A stretch of DNA of 64,000 bases from Hexactinellida sp. DTS-2022 (GCA_028753945.1 JAPNXP010000001.1:744001-808000); one strand, 5' to 3'. Numbered from the stretch's first letter, positions 17,992 through 28,520 are shown. The notes: a model not told the origin generated them from the sequence alone. Translations and numbers: made by a program.

Positions 17992-20345
17992 TTAATTAGA
18001 AGATTTAGGAACCGGCCTGGGTTTGAGAAAGTTGAACCCCGTTTCTGTAGTGAAATACCTCCCGGTTTCCCCTTGCTTCTTCTCAGCAGCATTTGGGTTG
18101 AATATCTCAATTCCCTGAATAGGTGTGAATGCTATTGATGACGCAGTCCCTGACACCTGACGGACAGTGGATCTCCCGCCCGAGTAGATCTGCTGCTGTC
18201 TCTGGATTTCTTTCTGCAGCTTCTTTGAAATAGTGATCTACAGTGAATTTACACAAGTGTATTAATGAGATATTAATTTAACTAAATTACAATTTACGAA
18301 TACTTGTAAATTTCTTTGAATATTATTTAAGTTTATATCAATGGCAGAGAAGAAATATAGGTGCCAAATACAACCTTACTATAAATAACTACAGCAGAAC
18401 CTCCCTAATACGAACACTATTTAAATTCCCTTCAAATCCTATCAATACGACTACACTGGTAATACGAATACCGGATAAGGCGAACGGATTTCGACGGTCC
18501 CCTGGTGTTCGTACTAACGAGGTTCTACTGTTGTTAATAATAATAATAAGTGGTTACTTGGTTCCTTGAGGTGACAGCAGGACCGCGGATCCTACCAGAG
18601 TTCTCTTTCCGTCCCAGTGTGCCCACCCCGAACCCCAGGTCGGTCTGGTACACGTCCTCTTCGATCTGTCCGAAGACAATCCGGTTGCTCTGCTTCCGGA
18701 CCTCGGTCAGGGCGTGCTTCTCCTTCATGCGCCGGATGCGCTTGCCCCCTCTCTTCTTGCGGGGCACGTCGTCCGGCTTGGGAAGAGGTTTGATGTTCTT
18801 GACGGGCGCGGGCTCTTGGAGTTTGTCGATCTTCTTGCGAACTTCTGCCAGAATACCTTGTCCTTCTTCTCCGGAGGGACTAATCAAACAAAATCAATAA
18901 ATCAACTCGTACTTATATAGTAAAATACTACAACGCAATTTTGCTAAGTGGAGAGTACAATATAGCAAAATAGTCCAATATTCTTCCCAAGGAATGTTAT
19001 AGTGAGTGGGTGTTTTCACACTTCAATAAAGTTATAATTTAATTAAGTAACTCGTGTTTGCACATGAGTTATGACATGACGTGTGCTGTAATTATTCTGA
19101 TCAAACACCGTAGCGCTTGATATGATTATCATATTCGATAGCATGACAGAGCTGTATTAGTAATACCAATTTACCATTTGCTGAAAGAGTCCAGTCTCGC
19201 TGCAATCGTGCACTTGGCTGCTATTATCCTGGCCGCCTTCATGCGGACATCTTCCGACACGCTCTGCACCATCTCTGAGAAGTACAGGAACCCCGAGTGC
19301 GGGAGGACGGAGGAGACGGAGAACCCAGCGAGCACCCGCTTCTGGGCTCCCAGCACCTGCACATTGCAGGATGGCATCTTAGCCAAGCTATGCAGGCCCC
19401 CCGCCACGCCCACCAACTTAGCTGCTATCGAGGGACCTGTATACATCCAGTTAAATACCTTATAACTTTAATGCAAGTTGATACAGTGAATACCGGATAT
19501 AAGAACATCGTCGGGAACTGCTAGTGTTCTTATAACCGGCATAATTATACAGGGTATATGGCAACCGTTTTCCAACATAATGTTCTATATCCGGTATCTA
19601 TATTTTCCCATGGTGCTACTCACCAATAATAGAAGACAAGTTGGGAGCAATGAGCGTCATGTATGACTCTACGAACTCCAGAATGCGTCTGTACGAGTCG
19701 GCTAGTCTCGCGGCAGTGCCGCACGCCTGCAGCACATTATCCAGCTCCTGTTCCGAGAGGGGCTTGCCCTGAGTGGTGGAAGCGGCCACGCTGACTATCA
19801 TGATGGTGGCAGGGGCCAGTATCTCGGAGAGGTCAGTTTTTGTGACCTCTAGATGGTTAGCCAGCTTCTCAACGGTTTGCATGTAGTCAATGGACTTATG
19901 CACCAGCTGTTCCAGCTCTGGGAATCTCTGCGAGTAGAGATCTCGCACCACTCTGTGTACCATATTAATCTGAGGGAATAACGGTAAAGACTAATTATAA
20001 ATAGTACATACTAACCTCGTTATCGATCTCTACCAAGATAGCGTTACAGTCCACAATCAGTTTGTACTGAGGACTGTCTGAGGAGAGGCCCCCTGACACC
20101 GGCGTGTCCTTATGAATAGCGTACTGTTCCTCTATGCTGGATAGGATCGCGGCTAAGCGGTCAGAGTGCGCCACGCGAGTTATGTAGTGCACCGCGTTAG
20201 TTGGGTCCTTCTGTCCGAACTGAAGCTGGAGATCCATCAACATGGAGTCGCTCTCGGTTAGGGGGGTGTGGTCATTTTCTGGGAGCTCGTCAGGTGATAG
20301 CTCATCTTCGTCCAAATCTTTTAACAGCTCTTCTGCTAGAGACAT
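17992..20345 (-). CDS. PRPF31: U4/U6 snRNP protein PRPF31 (five exons)
   Basis: Exons (transcript order): 20016-20345, 19624-19969, 19175-19436, 18558-18879, 17992-18237. All junctions are GT-AG and phases are consistent, giving 501 residues (human 499). Domains: acidic N-terminus, NOSIC/coiled-coil region (IDYMQTVEKL), Nop domain (IIGGPSIAAKLVGVAGGLHS; MPSCNVQVLGAQKR; SSVLPHSGFLYFSE) that binds 15.5K and U4 5' stem-loop RNA, then the Prp31 C-terminal region (RKKRGGKRIRRMKEKHALTE; SGTASSIAFTPIQGIEIFNP). PRPF31 bridges U4/U6 to U5 for tri-snRNP assembly in the nucleus. Two introns carry MITEs (18390-18532 and 19482-19603). Its ATG is ~150 bp from the end of the ANKRD45-like gene upstream on the same strand. 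Confidence 0.95.
18390..18532. repeat. pogo/Tc1-like MITE in PRPF31 intron 4
   Basis: The ends TACAGCAGAACCTCCCTAAT and CTAACGAGGTTCTACTGTT are inverted copies with mismatches. Termini starting CAGTAGAACCTC with TA flanks are typical of pogo/Tigger-like non-autonomous elements. The right half recurs, decayed, near 34856-34895. Confidence 0.6.
19482..19603. repeat. TACAGTGGATACCGG-family MITE in PRPF31 intron 2
   Basis: Starts TACAGTGAATACCGGATATA and ends ATATCCGGTATCTATA, an imperfect inverted pair. The internal segment GGGTATATGGCAACCGTTTT is shared with the copy at 23686-23835. Confidence 0.7.
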
Positions 20346-20494
20346 ACTGTTTGTGAAAAATATTAAAGCGTATTGCTATCGAGGAAGTATATTATTATTT
20401 GGTAATAGAGAATGTTCGTTATAAAATCGTGTAAAACAATAAATACAAAGAGATTGTACATTGATAAGTGTATGGGTTGAAGGTAGCTAACACG

Positions 20495-21154
20495 TTACAC
20501 CTGCTCCAGAGGCTGCACCTTGTCCAGAACTGTGTTCAGTTTAGATTTGAAATCTTCTCTCTGTTCGGTAACCTCGACAGTCGTAGCAGAGTTGGAATGC
20601 GTCTCTAGCCAGCTGGTCTTCTCGTCACACACTTTCGTTATTCGTGTCTTCTCGTCTTTCGATAGTTTGCCGGTAAAGTTTTCAGGTGTGAGCACGGTAC
20701 TACGCGCGTACGAAATATCGTTTCTGAGCTCCTGTTGTAACGCTAGGCACTGGAACAGCTTGAGTGCCTCCGCCTGTTTGTACCGCTCCGCTACATCCTC
20801 TGCCGTCTCTCCATGGCTGGTCCTAGCGGCGAGGTCAGCGCCCAGCCTAACGAGAGTCCTCAGAGCAGACACGACTCCCCAGCAGGCGGACAGGTGCAGA
20901 GCAGTGTAGCCCGAGTCAGTACAGCTGGTTACGTCCGTGCCAGCATTGATGAGCAGGTCTATGCACTGTGTGCGACCAGGGATGATAGCTGCTACTCGTA
21001 GCGGCTCTAGGAGAGTCCTGTTGTTCTTGAGCAGATTTATATACTCGTTCTCTTCAGACGAACCATTCCCTCCTTCGAGCAGACGAGATAGATCTTCGTG
21101 TTTGTTGTCCTTAATGAGATCTACCAATTCGTCAACAACTCCCTCGATTGACAT
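20495..21154 (-). CDS. ANKRD45: ANKRD45-like ankyrin-repeat protein
   Basis: Single exon, 219 residues. The N-terminal half has two to three ankyrin repeats (CIDLLINAGTDVTSCTDSGY, TALHLSACWGVVSALRTLVR, LGADLAARTSHGETAEDVAE). The C-terminal ~85 residues (ELRNDISYARSTVLTPENFT ... LSKDEKTRI ... EKTSWLETH) resemble the helical lid of HSP70, including the KLS-DEK and E-WLE pattern. Ankyrin plus HSP70-lid-like tail is the ANKRD45 layout (human ~266-282 residues). That protein is linked to cilia and cell division, with a poorly defined biochemical role. It lies head-to-tail with PRPF31 and the mitofusin gene on the minus strand. Confidence 0.65.
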   Translation of the reverse strand: MSIEGVVDELVDLIKDNKHEDLSRLLEGGNGSSEENEYINLLKNNRTLLEPLRVAAIIPGRTQCIDLLINAGTDVTSCTDSGYTALHLSACWGVVSALRTLVRLGADLAARTSHGETAEDVAERYKQAEALKLFQCLALQQELRNDISYARSTVLTPENFTGKLSKDEKTRITKVCDEKTSWLETHSNSATTVEVTEQREDFKSKLNTVLDKVQPLEQV

Positions 21155-21341
21155 CCTAGGAATTATAAGAAATAAATAAATAAACTTTCAAACTGAATAA
21201 CTGTTCAGAAATTATAAACAAGTATTCTAATTTGAAATCAATGAATTTTAATCAAAAAGAAATATATTATTCTAATATCTATTGAATAGTATTGATGAGA
21301 TGGGTGTTAACCTAGAACCATAGGGAGTGCGAGAACGCGAT

Positions 21342-23615
21342 CTATTTTTCTATAAATTCGTTTCTGAATTTAGAAAAGCTACACTTGAGCAGACTACTCT
21401 CGTTCCTGAGTTTAGTGCATTCTCGTTTGAGACTTTCCATAGCTTTCTTCTCTTCGTCTAATTCGGAAATCTTCTGCTTTAGACTGACGACTCCCTCGTC
21501 GAACTCCCTCGCTAGGGTCTCCAGGAACTGGTCCAGGTCCCTTCGGAACAGCGCCACGCACCCGGACACCAGCGCCGGCTCCGTGCTCCTCAGCTCGCGG
21601 TCCAACTGCCGCACTAACTGACACCTCAGGACCCCCAGCTTAGCTTGGTCAGTGAACAGGTACCAGTCCGCGATATAGAACCCTGACAGGCCACCTCCGA
21701 ATAGTAGGATGAACTTCCAACTCGTAAACTTCTGTGCTACAACAGCTATACCCACCATGGTGACTATCTGGACGATAGGAATGTTGGAGGGTCCGCTGTT
21801 CAGCAGAGAAGTGAGTCCCATTGGGAGGAGCCTAGCGAGGGAGGCACAGAGAGAGACCAGGCCTGTCTTGTCCAGGAGGGGGGCTAGTCGGGTCGGACTG
21901 AGGAAAAAGTGGAAATCCAGGTCGGGACTGAAATCAACGAGGAGGTGCGCACAGTCAGGGCCCAGCTCCGTTCTGAAGGTGACAGATTTCGCGTTTTGCA
22001 CTGACTCCTGTCCCAGTGGCTCCTGAGCTCTCTTGTCAGTGGGTGGGAGGACGCTGCTGCTTACGTCATCAACTACCTTCTTGAAGAACTCAGTCAGCTG
22101 AGAAGAAGACTCGGTGTTAAGCTTCTGCGTCAGCTGTTCATCGATGTAGGATATGAGTCCGGTTTGGAACTGGTTATTCTGATCCGTAGAGGAGTCCTGC
22201 TCCAGAGAGAAGTCCTGTTCGTACCTGTCTGCCAGGCGAGACAGACTCCCGCGCTCGCAGCAGCAGACAGCACTCACTATGCTCCCCGCTCTGCTCAGGA
22301 GTTCCCCTTGCTGCACCTGCGCTAGCTCCGCGCCCCTCTGCTCCAGGAGCTGCAGATACTCGCGGGACTCCGTGTGCTCCCGCGAGAGCGCGCGCAGGTG
22401 GTCGTCTGCCTGCTGGTCGATCTCGCGCATCAGCTGTTCCAGCTTGTCCACGAGCTCCGCTCCCTTCTGGATGTGTTTGGAGAACTTGGTGCGCACAGCT
22501 GACGTGCTCAGACATTCCAGGAGCTTCGCCTCAAAGCGCTCGAACTCAAAGTACCGCTCCGCGGCCAGGGCGTCCCCTGTCCCCTCCTGCTTGACGCTGG
22601 TCCTCTTCTCGACCGCCTCCTTGCCGGACACGAAGTACACGCGCTCCCGCGCCGTGAACGCGTCCACGGACTGCAGTTCCTTGACCAGGAAGTCGCTGCA
22701 CTTGTTCACGTGCTGCTGCCGCACCTTGTCGGCCTCCCGCGTGGCGGCCGGGGCGTCCCACCGGTTGTTCAGAATGAACACATTAGGCGAGCTCAGTCGC
22801 TGCGCTACCGTAACGAAGAACCGCTTCTCGGCCCGCATGAGTGTGGACTCCGAGTTGGCCACCAGCACGAACACGTCCGCGTCGAGACAGTGTTTGTCGA
22901 TCCACTCGTCCGTGTACCCGTCTATGTCGACGCCCGGACTGTCCACCAGCTCCACGTCGTAGGCGAGCAGCTCGCAGCGCTCCCTGGGCCAGTGCACGCG
23001 CACTATGCTGCCTGCGTCCAGCCTCTCGTCCTGCAGGGCGTTGACCAGCTGGTCCACCGAGGAGAGGGGCATCCTCTCGCAGGCCTCCGCCCCCCCCGAG
23101 CCGGTGACCAGCTCCATGAACCCCTCGCGCTCCTCGGAGCCCACCACGCTGCAGAAACAGCAGGTGGTGTGTCCGAACCCGGTGGGCAGCACCTGGTCGC
23201 GCAGCATCGCGTTGATGCAGGTGCTCTTCCCGTTACTCGTGCGGCCGAAGAAAACGATCTTCATCTGTCTCCGGGAGATTATCTCCTTTATGCCTTCCGA
23301 CTGGGACACCCACTCGCTGACCACTTTAGTGTTGTCATCCACGGTCTGCACCAAGAGGTCGCCTCGGATCATGGGGTGTCTCCGCTGGGCCGAGAGGAAG
23401 CTCTGCGACTGCTTCAGGGACTCCAGCAGGTGCGAGAATATGTCCAGCGCGCGCGTCTTGACCTGCGCGAACCTCTCCAGGGGCTTGGCCTCGTGCAGAG
23501 ACGGCAGCATGTGCTGGTGAATGGTGGCGGACTTGTTGAGGGGCGGGGCCACACTCTTGAGGGGGGTGGAGCCCGAGAGGGGCAGGGATTGGTCCATCAG
23601 ATCCATAGAGGCCAT
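21342..23615 (-). CDS. MFN: Mitofusin (outer mitochondrial membrane fusion GTPase)
   Basis: Single exon of 757 residues, the same length as human MFN2. The dynamin-like GTPase domain has P-loop GRTSNGKST, G3 DSPGVD and G4 NRWD. A helical heptad region (~380-440, rich in E, Q, L, R) follows, then a hydrophobic hairpin at ~590-650 (IPIVQIVTMVGIAVVAQKF; FILLFGGGLSGFYIADWYLF) that inserts in the outer mitochondrial membrane. A C-terminal heptad repeat (ELDEEKKAMESLKRECTKL) ends the protein. Mitofusins tether and fuse outer membranes by GTP-dependent dimerisation. A single gene resembling the MFN1/2 ancestor fits an invertebrate. A MITE lies just upstream of its ATG (23686-23835). Confidence 0.93.
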   Translation of the reverse strand: MASMDLMDQSLPLSGSTPLKSVAPPLNKSATIHQHMLPSLHEAKPLERFAQVKTRALDIFSHLLESLKQSQSFLSAQRRHPMIRGDLLVQTVDDNTKVVSEWVSQSEGIKEIISRRQMKIVFFGRTSNGKSTCINAMLRDQVLPTGFGHTTCCFCSVVGSEEREGFMELVTGSGGAEACERMPLSSVDQLVNALQDERLDAGSIVRVHWPRERCELLAYDVELVDSPGVDIDGYTDEWIDKHCLDADVFVLVANSESTLMRAEKRFFVTVAQRLSSPNVFILNNRWDAPAATREADKVRQQHVNKCSDFLVKELQSVDAFTARERVYFVSGKEAVEKRTSVKQEGTGDALAAERYFEFERFEAKLLECLSTSAVRTKFSKHIQKGAELVDKLEQLMREIDQQADDHLRALSREHTESREYLQLLEQRGAELAQVQQGELLSRAGSIVSAVCCCERGSLSRLADRYEQDFSLEQDSSTDQNNQFQTGLISYIDEQLTQKLNTESSSQLTEFFKKVVDDVSSSVLPPTDKRAQEPLGQESVQNAKSVTFRTELGPDCAHLLVDFSPDLDFHFFLSPTRLAPLLDKTGLVSLCASLARLLPMGLTSLLNSGPSNIPIVQIVTMVGIAVVAQKFTSWKFILLFGGGLSGFYIADWYLFTDQAKLGVLRCQLVRQLDRELRSTEPALVSGCVALFRRDLDQFLETLAREFDEGVVSLKQKISELDEEKKAMESLKRECTKLRNESSLLKCSFSKFRNEFIEK

Positions 23616-23685
23616 AATAGTCTTGTAAGTGTAACCGAGTGGCGAGTCTAGTTAGCTACAGCAGAAGTAACGTATAGTAACCTAA

Positions 23686-23835
23686 TACAGTGGACATCGT
23701 CAGGAACTGCACTTAATTAATGTGTTTATAACCGACATGTTCTTATCACCGACATAAATACTACAGGGTATATGGCAACCGTTTTCCAACATATTGTTCT
23801 TATAACCGGTGTGCTTATATCCGACATCTACTGTA
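23686..23835. repeat. TACAGTGGATACCGG-family MITE, fullest copy
   Basis: Starts TACAGTGGACATCGTCAGGA and ends TATATCCGACATCTACTGTA. The outer bases are inverted copies, with the shared core GGGTATATGGCAACCGTTTT. It sits between the mitofusin ATG and the FANCD2 stop codon. Confidence 0.7.
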
Positions 23836-23958
23836 GTGAGATTGCAGTTTGAGGTAATTATCTATATTGTCAGTACTGTATTACCTTAATAGACCAGTCT
23901 AATTAATACAGTTTGATATAATTTCACACCATAAGCACTATTGGACCAGATAAACTGG

Positions 23959-26900
23959 TCATATGTCCGTGTGGATAGAATCCAGGGACGCATCCATGCT
24001 CTGGGATTCTATGACGTCACCCTGCAGGTTCTTATTCTTGAGATTCCCAATCGTGAACGCCTCCGTACAGTTGTTGGCACCCAGCATTGCTTTCACGCGG
24101 AATAAGAACATTTCCAGCGACTTCCTGAGCGGCGGCACGTAGCGAGTTAGAGACACGTCTTTGAGGTTCTTAGAGTGCGTGCAGTAGTGCTGCAGACACC
24201 GGGTGCCCTGCTGCAGGGATTTGAGGAGAGAGGTGACCTCGCTGTTCTTATCTCGGAAGATAAAGTCAAGCACAGGCATCCCTAACTTCAGGAAAGAATC
24301 GATGTAGAAGCGGCCGCTCCTAAGCGCGGTCCCTAGGAAGAGACGCCCGTCAAAAGCCTTGACAATGTTAACGAGAATCGAGAATAGTCTAACAGATATC
24401 TCCAACTTGAAGAGTCTCTGAATGTGCAAATCCATAGAATCTGCGGTACGGAACGGGGGCTCCTGGAGAGTTTTCAGATCGATCACTAACTCCGAGAACA
24501 ACACCTTGTAGAATGTATACATTGTAGAGGTGTTAAGTGTTGGGAACAGCTGAGACTTCATAGCGTCTTCAAGAAGCAATTCCGGCATAGCTGTCCCTGC
24601 AATCTCCTCGATAGCAAGGAGAGGCGACTCGTGGAAATGTATGTATAACTTCACAATATCTTCAAAAGGAGACTGTTTGCTGGAGCCACAGTGTGACCAT
24701 TCGTGCTTCAATATTTTCCCCAAACTCTTCGAGATGCCCTGTCTGGTTCTAGGCTTGTCACTGAGGAGAGAAATGTGAGAATATATCTTACAAACAGGCG
24801 GCACAAATGCAAATATGTTTCCACGGAATAGTAGCGAGTCGAAGTAAGCAACAGAATTGAGAATCAACTCCTCTCTACCTAATAGAACTTGATCTGAGTT
24901 CAGCTTGAAGATAAGGGAGATCTCTTTAAGAATAATATCGAACTTAACAAGATCTTTGTAGTGCGAAATGAGATGGAATATCGTTTCCAAACACGAGAAT
25001 AAGATATTGATGAAATCAATTTCAGTCTGTGTTTGGAAAATATCTATTTCTGAAGTGTCCATTGACCCATCAGGTGTCTTGTCGACCAGCTCCAAATAAG
25101 AGCATATGTGAGGGAATATGTCACATACCATTGTAACAAGTTGGTCGTCAGTGACAAGTTTCTTTGCAGATTGGTTACTGAATCCAAACTGTCGAGAAGG
25201 GAAGAACTTATCCAGTTTGTGCTTCAAAGCGAGGAATAGAAATGTGCACTCTTCTAAGCTGACAGGGATTCTATTCCAGAACTCGTCAGAAGTGACCTCC
25301 CTGAGTTCGTCTCTGTCCAAATCAATTTCTATTAGCATTAGCGACTGCAGGGATAGCTGTTCATACAAGGGACTGGAGACGAAAACAACTTGTTGTTTGT
25401 CAGATCCCATTTTAATCTTTTCTAAGAATACATGTTTCTGTTTCTGAGTGCGGTCTGTGTGCGTAGCAGTGACCACCTGCAGCAGAGTCTGCGAGACGTA
25501 CTTGGGCAGAGAGCCCAGCTGTGCTGCGTACTTCTGAAGCAGCCGCTCCACCAGGATCAGCTGGGAGAGACACCTGAACACCGGGGACTGCGAATCTGCG
25601 CTTCTCACTGCGGAATATATATTTATCAACTCGCACAACCAAGCAGACAAGAGTAGCAGGCTAGATACAATGAGGTGCGAATTTTCGCTAGAGAACTGAT
25701 CGGGTTTCGCGAGTTCGTCCAGCTGAATGAGCAGCACTGGGGCCGCGAGCAGAAACTCGACCTGACGCAGGTCCCCGTTGAGGTGCCGACAGCAGACGGA
25801 GAGCAGCTGCAGCTGAGGCAGCAGCGAGAAGAGACAGCGCGCGTCTCGCGTGCGATCCAACTTGTTCATCTGCAGACTGTGAACTAAGCTCAGTAACTTG
25901 AGAGCTACTTTAGGCTTGTCAGAACTTAAGCCAAGTATCAAGCAGGGAGTAAGGCCAGGGATCTCATCGAATTTATCTTTTTTCAGTTCAACCATGAACT
26001 CTGTAACGAACTCTTTCTCCAGCCCAGTAATCACCCAGCTGAGGAACTTCTCGTTTCTCCTAGCGGTGCGGACTATGGATGCTAGCTCTGAGTAGAACAG
26101 GGCCAGAGAGGAGGGGTGGGAGGAGAGGATCTGTTTCAGAAGCAACACAGGCTTAGTCAGCCTTCGTAACTGAGTGTCTGTCAAGTTAGCAGTTGCGTAT
26201 TTCCCCAAAAGCAAGCGTATGCCTACTGCTACACCCGTGACACCAACATTCCTAATCAGCTCATTTCCGTTGCCTAGCAGCGAGTTCACGGCCTCGTGGT
26301 ATGTATCGTCTAGGCAGTGTTCCTCCGGGCTGGTGGAGTGTAAGGCCAGACAAGCAGTCAGCTCAAACACTCTTGTCATGTTTTGCTGTGAAAACGTGTC
26401 AAGTTCCGTGTATAAAGCCTGTAACTGCGGCGCGAATGGGAATAGCTTCTCAGTGTCAGATTCCGCGAGTGAGCTGAGGAGGGCGAGGGGCGGCATGGGG
26501 TCGAGCTGAGGGTCCAAACACAGACTCTGAAGAATGAAATCCATAACACGCTCTCGTTCGGCGGAATCTGCTGCTAGGAATAGAGCGCGCATCAAATCCG
26601 ATGTAAAGTCAGAATCATTTGAGATAAATGGAGTTTGAAACAAAGCGAAGAGAGAAGCGTGGTCTTTGGAGAGACAGTGCGATAGAATAGGCAGATCTTC
26701 CAATATAGGCTCGATACTCATTCCTTGCTTCAGTTTGGCTCTGAGTGCGCTTTGTATTCTCGGCTGTGTGCAGCTCATACCGTACATGAGGCAGAGGGTA
26801 CACAGATCGACCGCTGTGACGTCAGAGCTCGGAGATTGCTCGATATACCGCAGCCAGCTCTCAAATATTAATGGCTGGAAACGCAGTACACTCTCCAGTG

Positions 26901-27819
26901 TCTGGAGTATAACAACATTCCTATTTGGATCTCTGGTCGTCATGAATATTTCGGAGCTTCTTACATGTGAAACCACCTCGTCACTCTCCTCCTGGTGAGT
27001 TGCGTGTAAAATGAATTTTAAAAGAAATTCCAAATCGTCACTGGGAACAGAAGTGAGCATCGAAAACGCGGAATCTCTAAAATCTTCCAATAGATCGGGG
27101 GCGAGGTTGAAGTTAGAAATTGTGTCAATGATGACTGCGGTTAGACTAACGCTCGCCAGGAGCTCCTTCAGCTGCTGAGCTACGAATGTGTGTTCCGAGT
27201 CCTCCACTATCTCCGGGAGACAGAGGACGACCAGCCGCTTCAGTGAGAGCGGGGACGAAGCGAGCACCTTCAGGATCCGAGTCGAGAACTCCCGAGGCTT
27301 CACCAGCTTGCTGATCCATCGCAACTGAGAGAGAATAAGGCTAGTCATCTCGTTCACCTCTTCCTGTGCTAAGGACGTGGCATACTCTTCCAATTTCGTG
27401 AGTAATAAGGATATTATGAACGGTTGGAGACAGTGTATGTCCAGGAGGAGTCGCACGAGCGTGGGCTGACCCATGTTACTAAGAGAGCACTCAGGGGGGC
27501 CTGAGTAGTCCATTGGTCCCATTGAGGCCTTCAACCGGTCCTCAGTACCCATATGGTACTCTATCTCTCCCTGTAGCACGTCTACACTGACGGGCAGCGA
27601 AGCGAGCTTAGCTGTGAAATTCCGCGTGAAAGAAGCGATGTCGCAGTCGATTCCGTAGCTGAGCTGAGTTATCTGGATGCCGCAGTGGTCCAGGAGAACT
27701 GCGAAATTTTCTGCTTGCTCTGTTCGGATCAGATCGCGTGTCTTCTTGCGTGCGTTCTTCGATGGAGCAGACCGCCGACTAGCAGCCAGTGATTGGGTTG
27801 CATTTCCCTTCTTGTACAT
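23959..27819 (-). CDS. FANCD2: Fanconi anaemia protein FANCD2, intronless
   Basis: Single exon of 1286 residues (human ~1450). It is similar to FANCD2 throughout: the N-terminal helical region (LLLDIHCLQPFIISLLLTKL, SQLRWISKLVKPREFSTRIL), LEFLLKFILHATHQEE, and the C-terminal block (LAIEEIAGTAMPELL, LFSILVNIVKAFDGRLFLG, RVKAMLGANNCTEAFTIGNLKNKNLQG). FANCD2 forms the ID2 clamp with FANCI on DNA after monoubiquitination by the FA core complex and coordinates crosslink repair. The lysine equivalent to human K561 appears to be Arg523 here (see findings). The protein ends ~25 residues after NLKNKNLQG, without the long acidic tail of vertebrate FANCD2. Confidence 0.9.
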   Translation of the reverse strand: MYKKGNATQSLAASRRSAPSKNARKKTRDLIRTEQAENFAVLLDHCGIQITQLSYGIDCDIASFTRNFTAKLASLPVSVDVLQGEIEYHMGTEDRLKASMGPMDYSGPPECSLSNMGQPTLVRLLLDIHCLQPFIISLLLTKLEEYATSLAQEEVNEMTSLILSQLRWISKLVKPREFSTRILKVLASSPLSLKRLVVLCLPEIVEDSEHTFVAQQLKELLASVSLTAVIIDTISNFNLAPDLLEDFRDSAFSMLTSVPSDDLEFLLKFILHATHQEESDEVVSHVRSSEIFMTTRDPNRNVVILQTLESVLRFQPLIFESWLRYIEQSPSSDVTAVDLCTLCLMYGMSCTQPRIQSALRAKLKQGMSIEPILEDLPILSHCLSKDHASLFALFQTPFISNDSDFTSDLMRALFLAADSAERERVMDFILQSLCLDPQLDPMPPLALLSSLAESDTEKLFPFAPQLQALYTELDTFSQQNMTRVFELTACLALHSTSPEEHCLDDTYHEAVNSLLGNGNELIRNVGVTGVAVGIRLLLGKYATANLTDTQLRRLTKPVLLLKQILSSHPSSLALFYSELASIVRTARRNEKFLSWVITGLEKEFVTEFMVELKKDKFDEIPGLTPCLILGLSSDKPKVALKLLSLVHSLQMNKLDRTRDARCLFSLLPQLQLLSVCCRHLNGDLRQVEFLLAAPVLLIQLDELAKPDQFSSENSHLIVSSLLLLSAWLCELINIYSAVRSADSQSPVFRCLSQLILVERLLQKYAAQLGSLPKYVSQTLLQVVTATHTDRTQKQKHVFLEKIKMGSDKQQVVFVSSPLYEQLSLQSLMLIEIDLDRDELREVTSDEFWNRIPVSLEECTFLFLALKHKLDKFFPSRQFGFSNQSAKKLVTDDQLVTMVCDIFPHICSYLELVDKTPDGSMDTSEIDIFQTQTEIDFINILFSCLETIFHLISHYKDLVKFDIILKEISLIFKLNSDQVLLGREELILNSVAYFDSLLFRGNIFAFVPPVCKIYSHISLLSDKPRTRQGISKSLGKILKHEWSHCGSSKQSPFEDIVKLYIHFHESPLLAIEEIAGTAMPELLLEDAMKSQLFPTLNTSTMYTFYKVLFSELVIDLKTLQEPPFRTADSMDLHIQRLFKLEISVRLFSILVNIVKAFDGRLFLGTALRSGRFYIDSFLKLGMPVLDFIFRDKNSEVTSLLKSLQQGTRCLQHYCTHSKNLKDVSLTRYVPPLRKSLEMFLFRVKAMLGANNCTEAFTIGNLKNKNLQGDVIESQSMDASLDSIHTDI

Positions 27820-28269
27820 TCAATGAAATTCTAAGCACTTACAATACTACCATAAGAATTCTGGTAATAGTTGCATTGTAGCTTTGAAAGTAAAACTAAC
27901 TTGGTGGAATGATGTTAATTCTTTCCCCGACTTACTTTGTGATGAAAATAGAATAGCTGACCACCCTGGACAAACAAGTTTCAGTGTGCCAAATCATGAG
28001 CAATTCATAGTAGATTTGTTTCATGTATGAACTTTTGTGAGCATGACATGAACATTAAATTTTTGGCATCAACTTTCCATCAACTTGTTAGTTTGACATG
28101 AACTTTGCATAACATTTTAATTTTGATTTATGAACCTTTTAAATTTGGCATAAACTTTTCATTAAAACAGCTGGGGAGCCATTAGTTTGTTTTTTGGTTC
28201 TAGGTCCGATCTAAATATCTTGTTTTATGAACCCAAATAGGGGATAGTCTATTGTAAAACTCTACAGCA

Positions 28270-28425
28270 TACGGGCCGCGGAAATGTGCAGCGATCCTTT
28301 TAATTAAAGTAATTCTACATGTATCAACGATTGTAAATATTTTCGGGAAACGTATTCCGTTTGGCTTTTCAGAGAGCTAATGCATTATGTGGCCCGCGAG
28401 TAAAATAAGTTGGCAAACTTGGTCC
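28270..28425 (-). repeat. hAT-like terminal fragment
   Basis: On the minus strand the segment begins GGACCAAGTTTGCCAACTTA and continues CTCGCGGGCCACATAATGCA. The pattern 'AAACTT...CGCGGGCC' is common at hAT ends. A second GGGCCGCGG occurs near 28275. The other terminus is not clear. Confidence 0.45.
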
Positions 28426-28520
28426 ATAGGATAGTACGTAAGCCTCGAATTATAACTTACATTTTAACTTAATTAATTAATAACTATCTTATATAACTTA
28501 TCAACTTATTAACTTAATCA

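Noticed and set aside
22710-23651. 313-codon plus-strand ORF opposite the mitofusin GTPase domain
   Set aside because: Antisense shadow of a GC-rich exon. The minus strand has all GTPase motifs.
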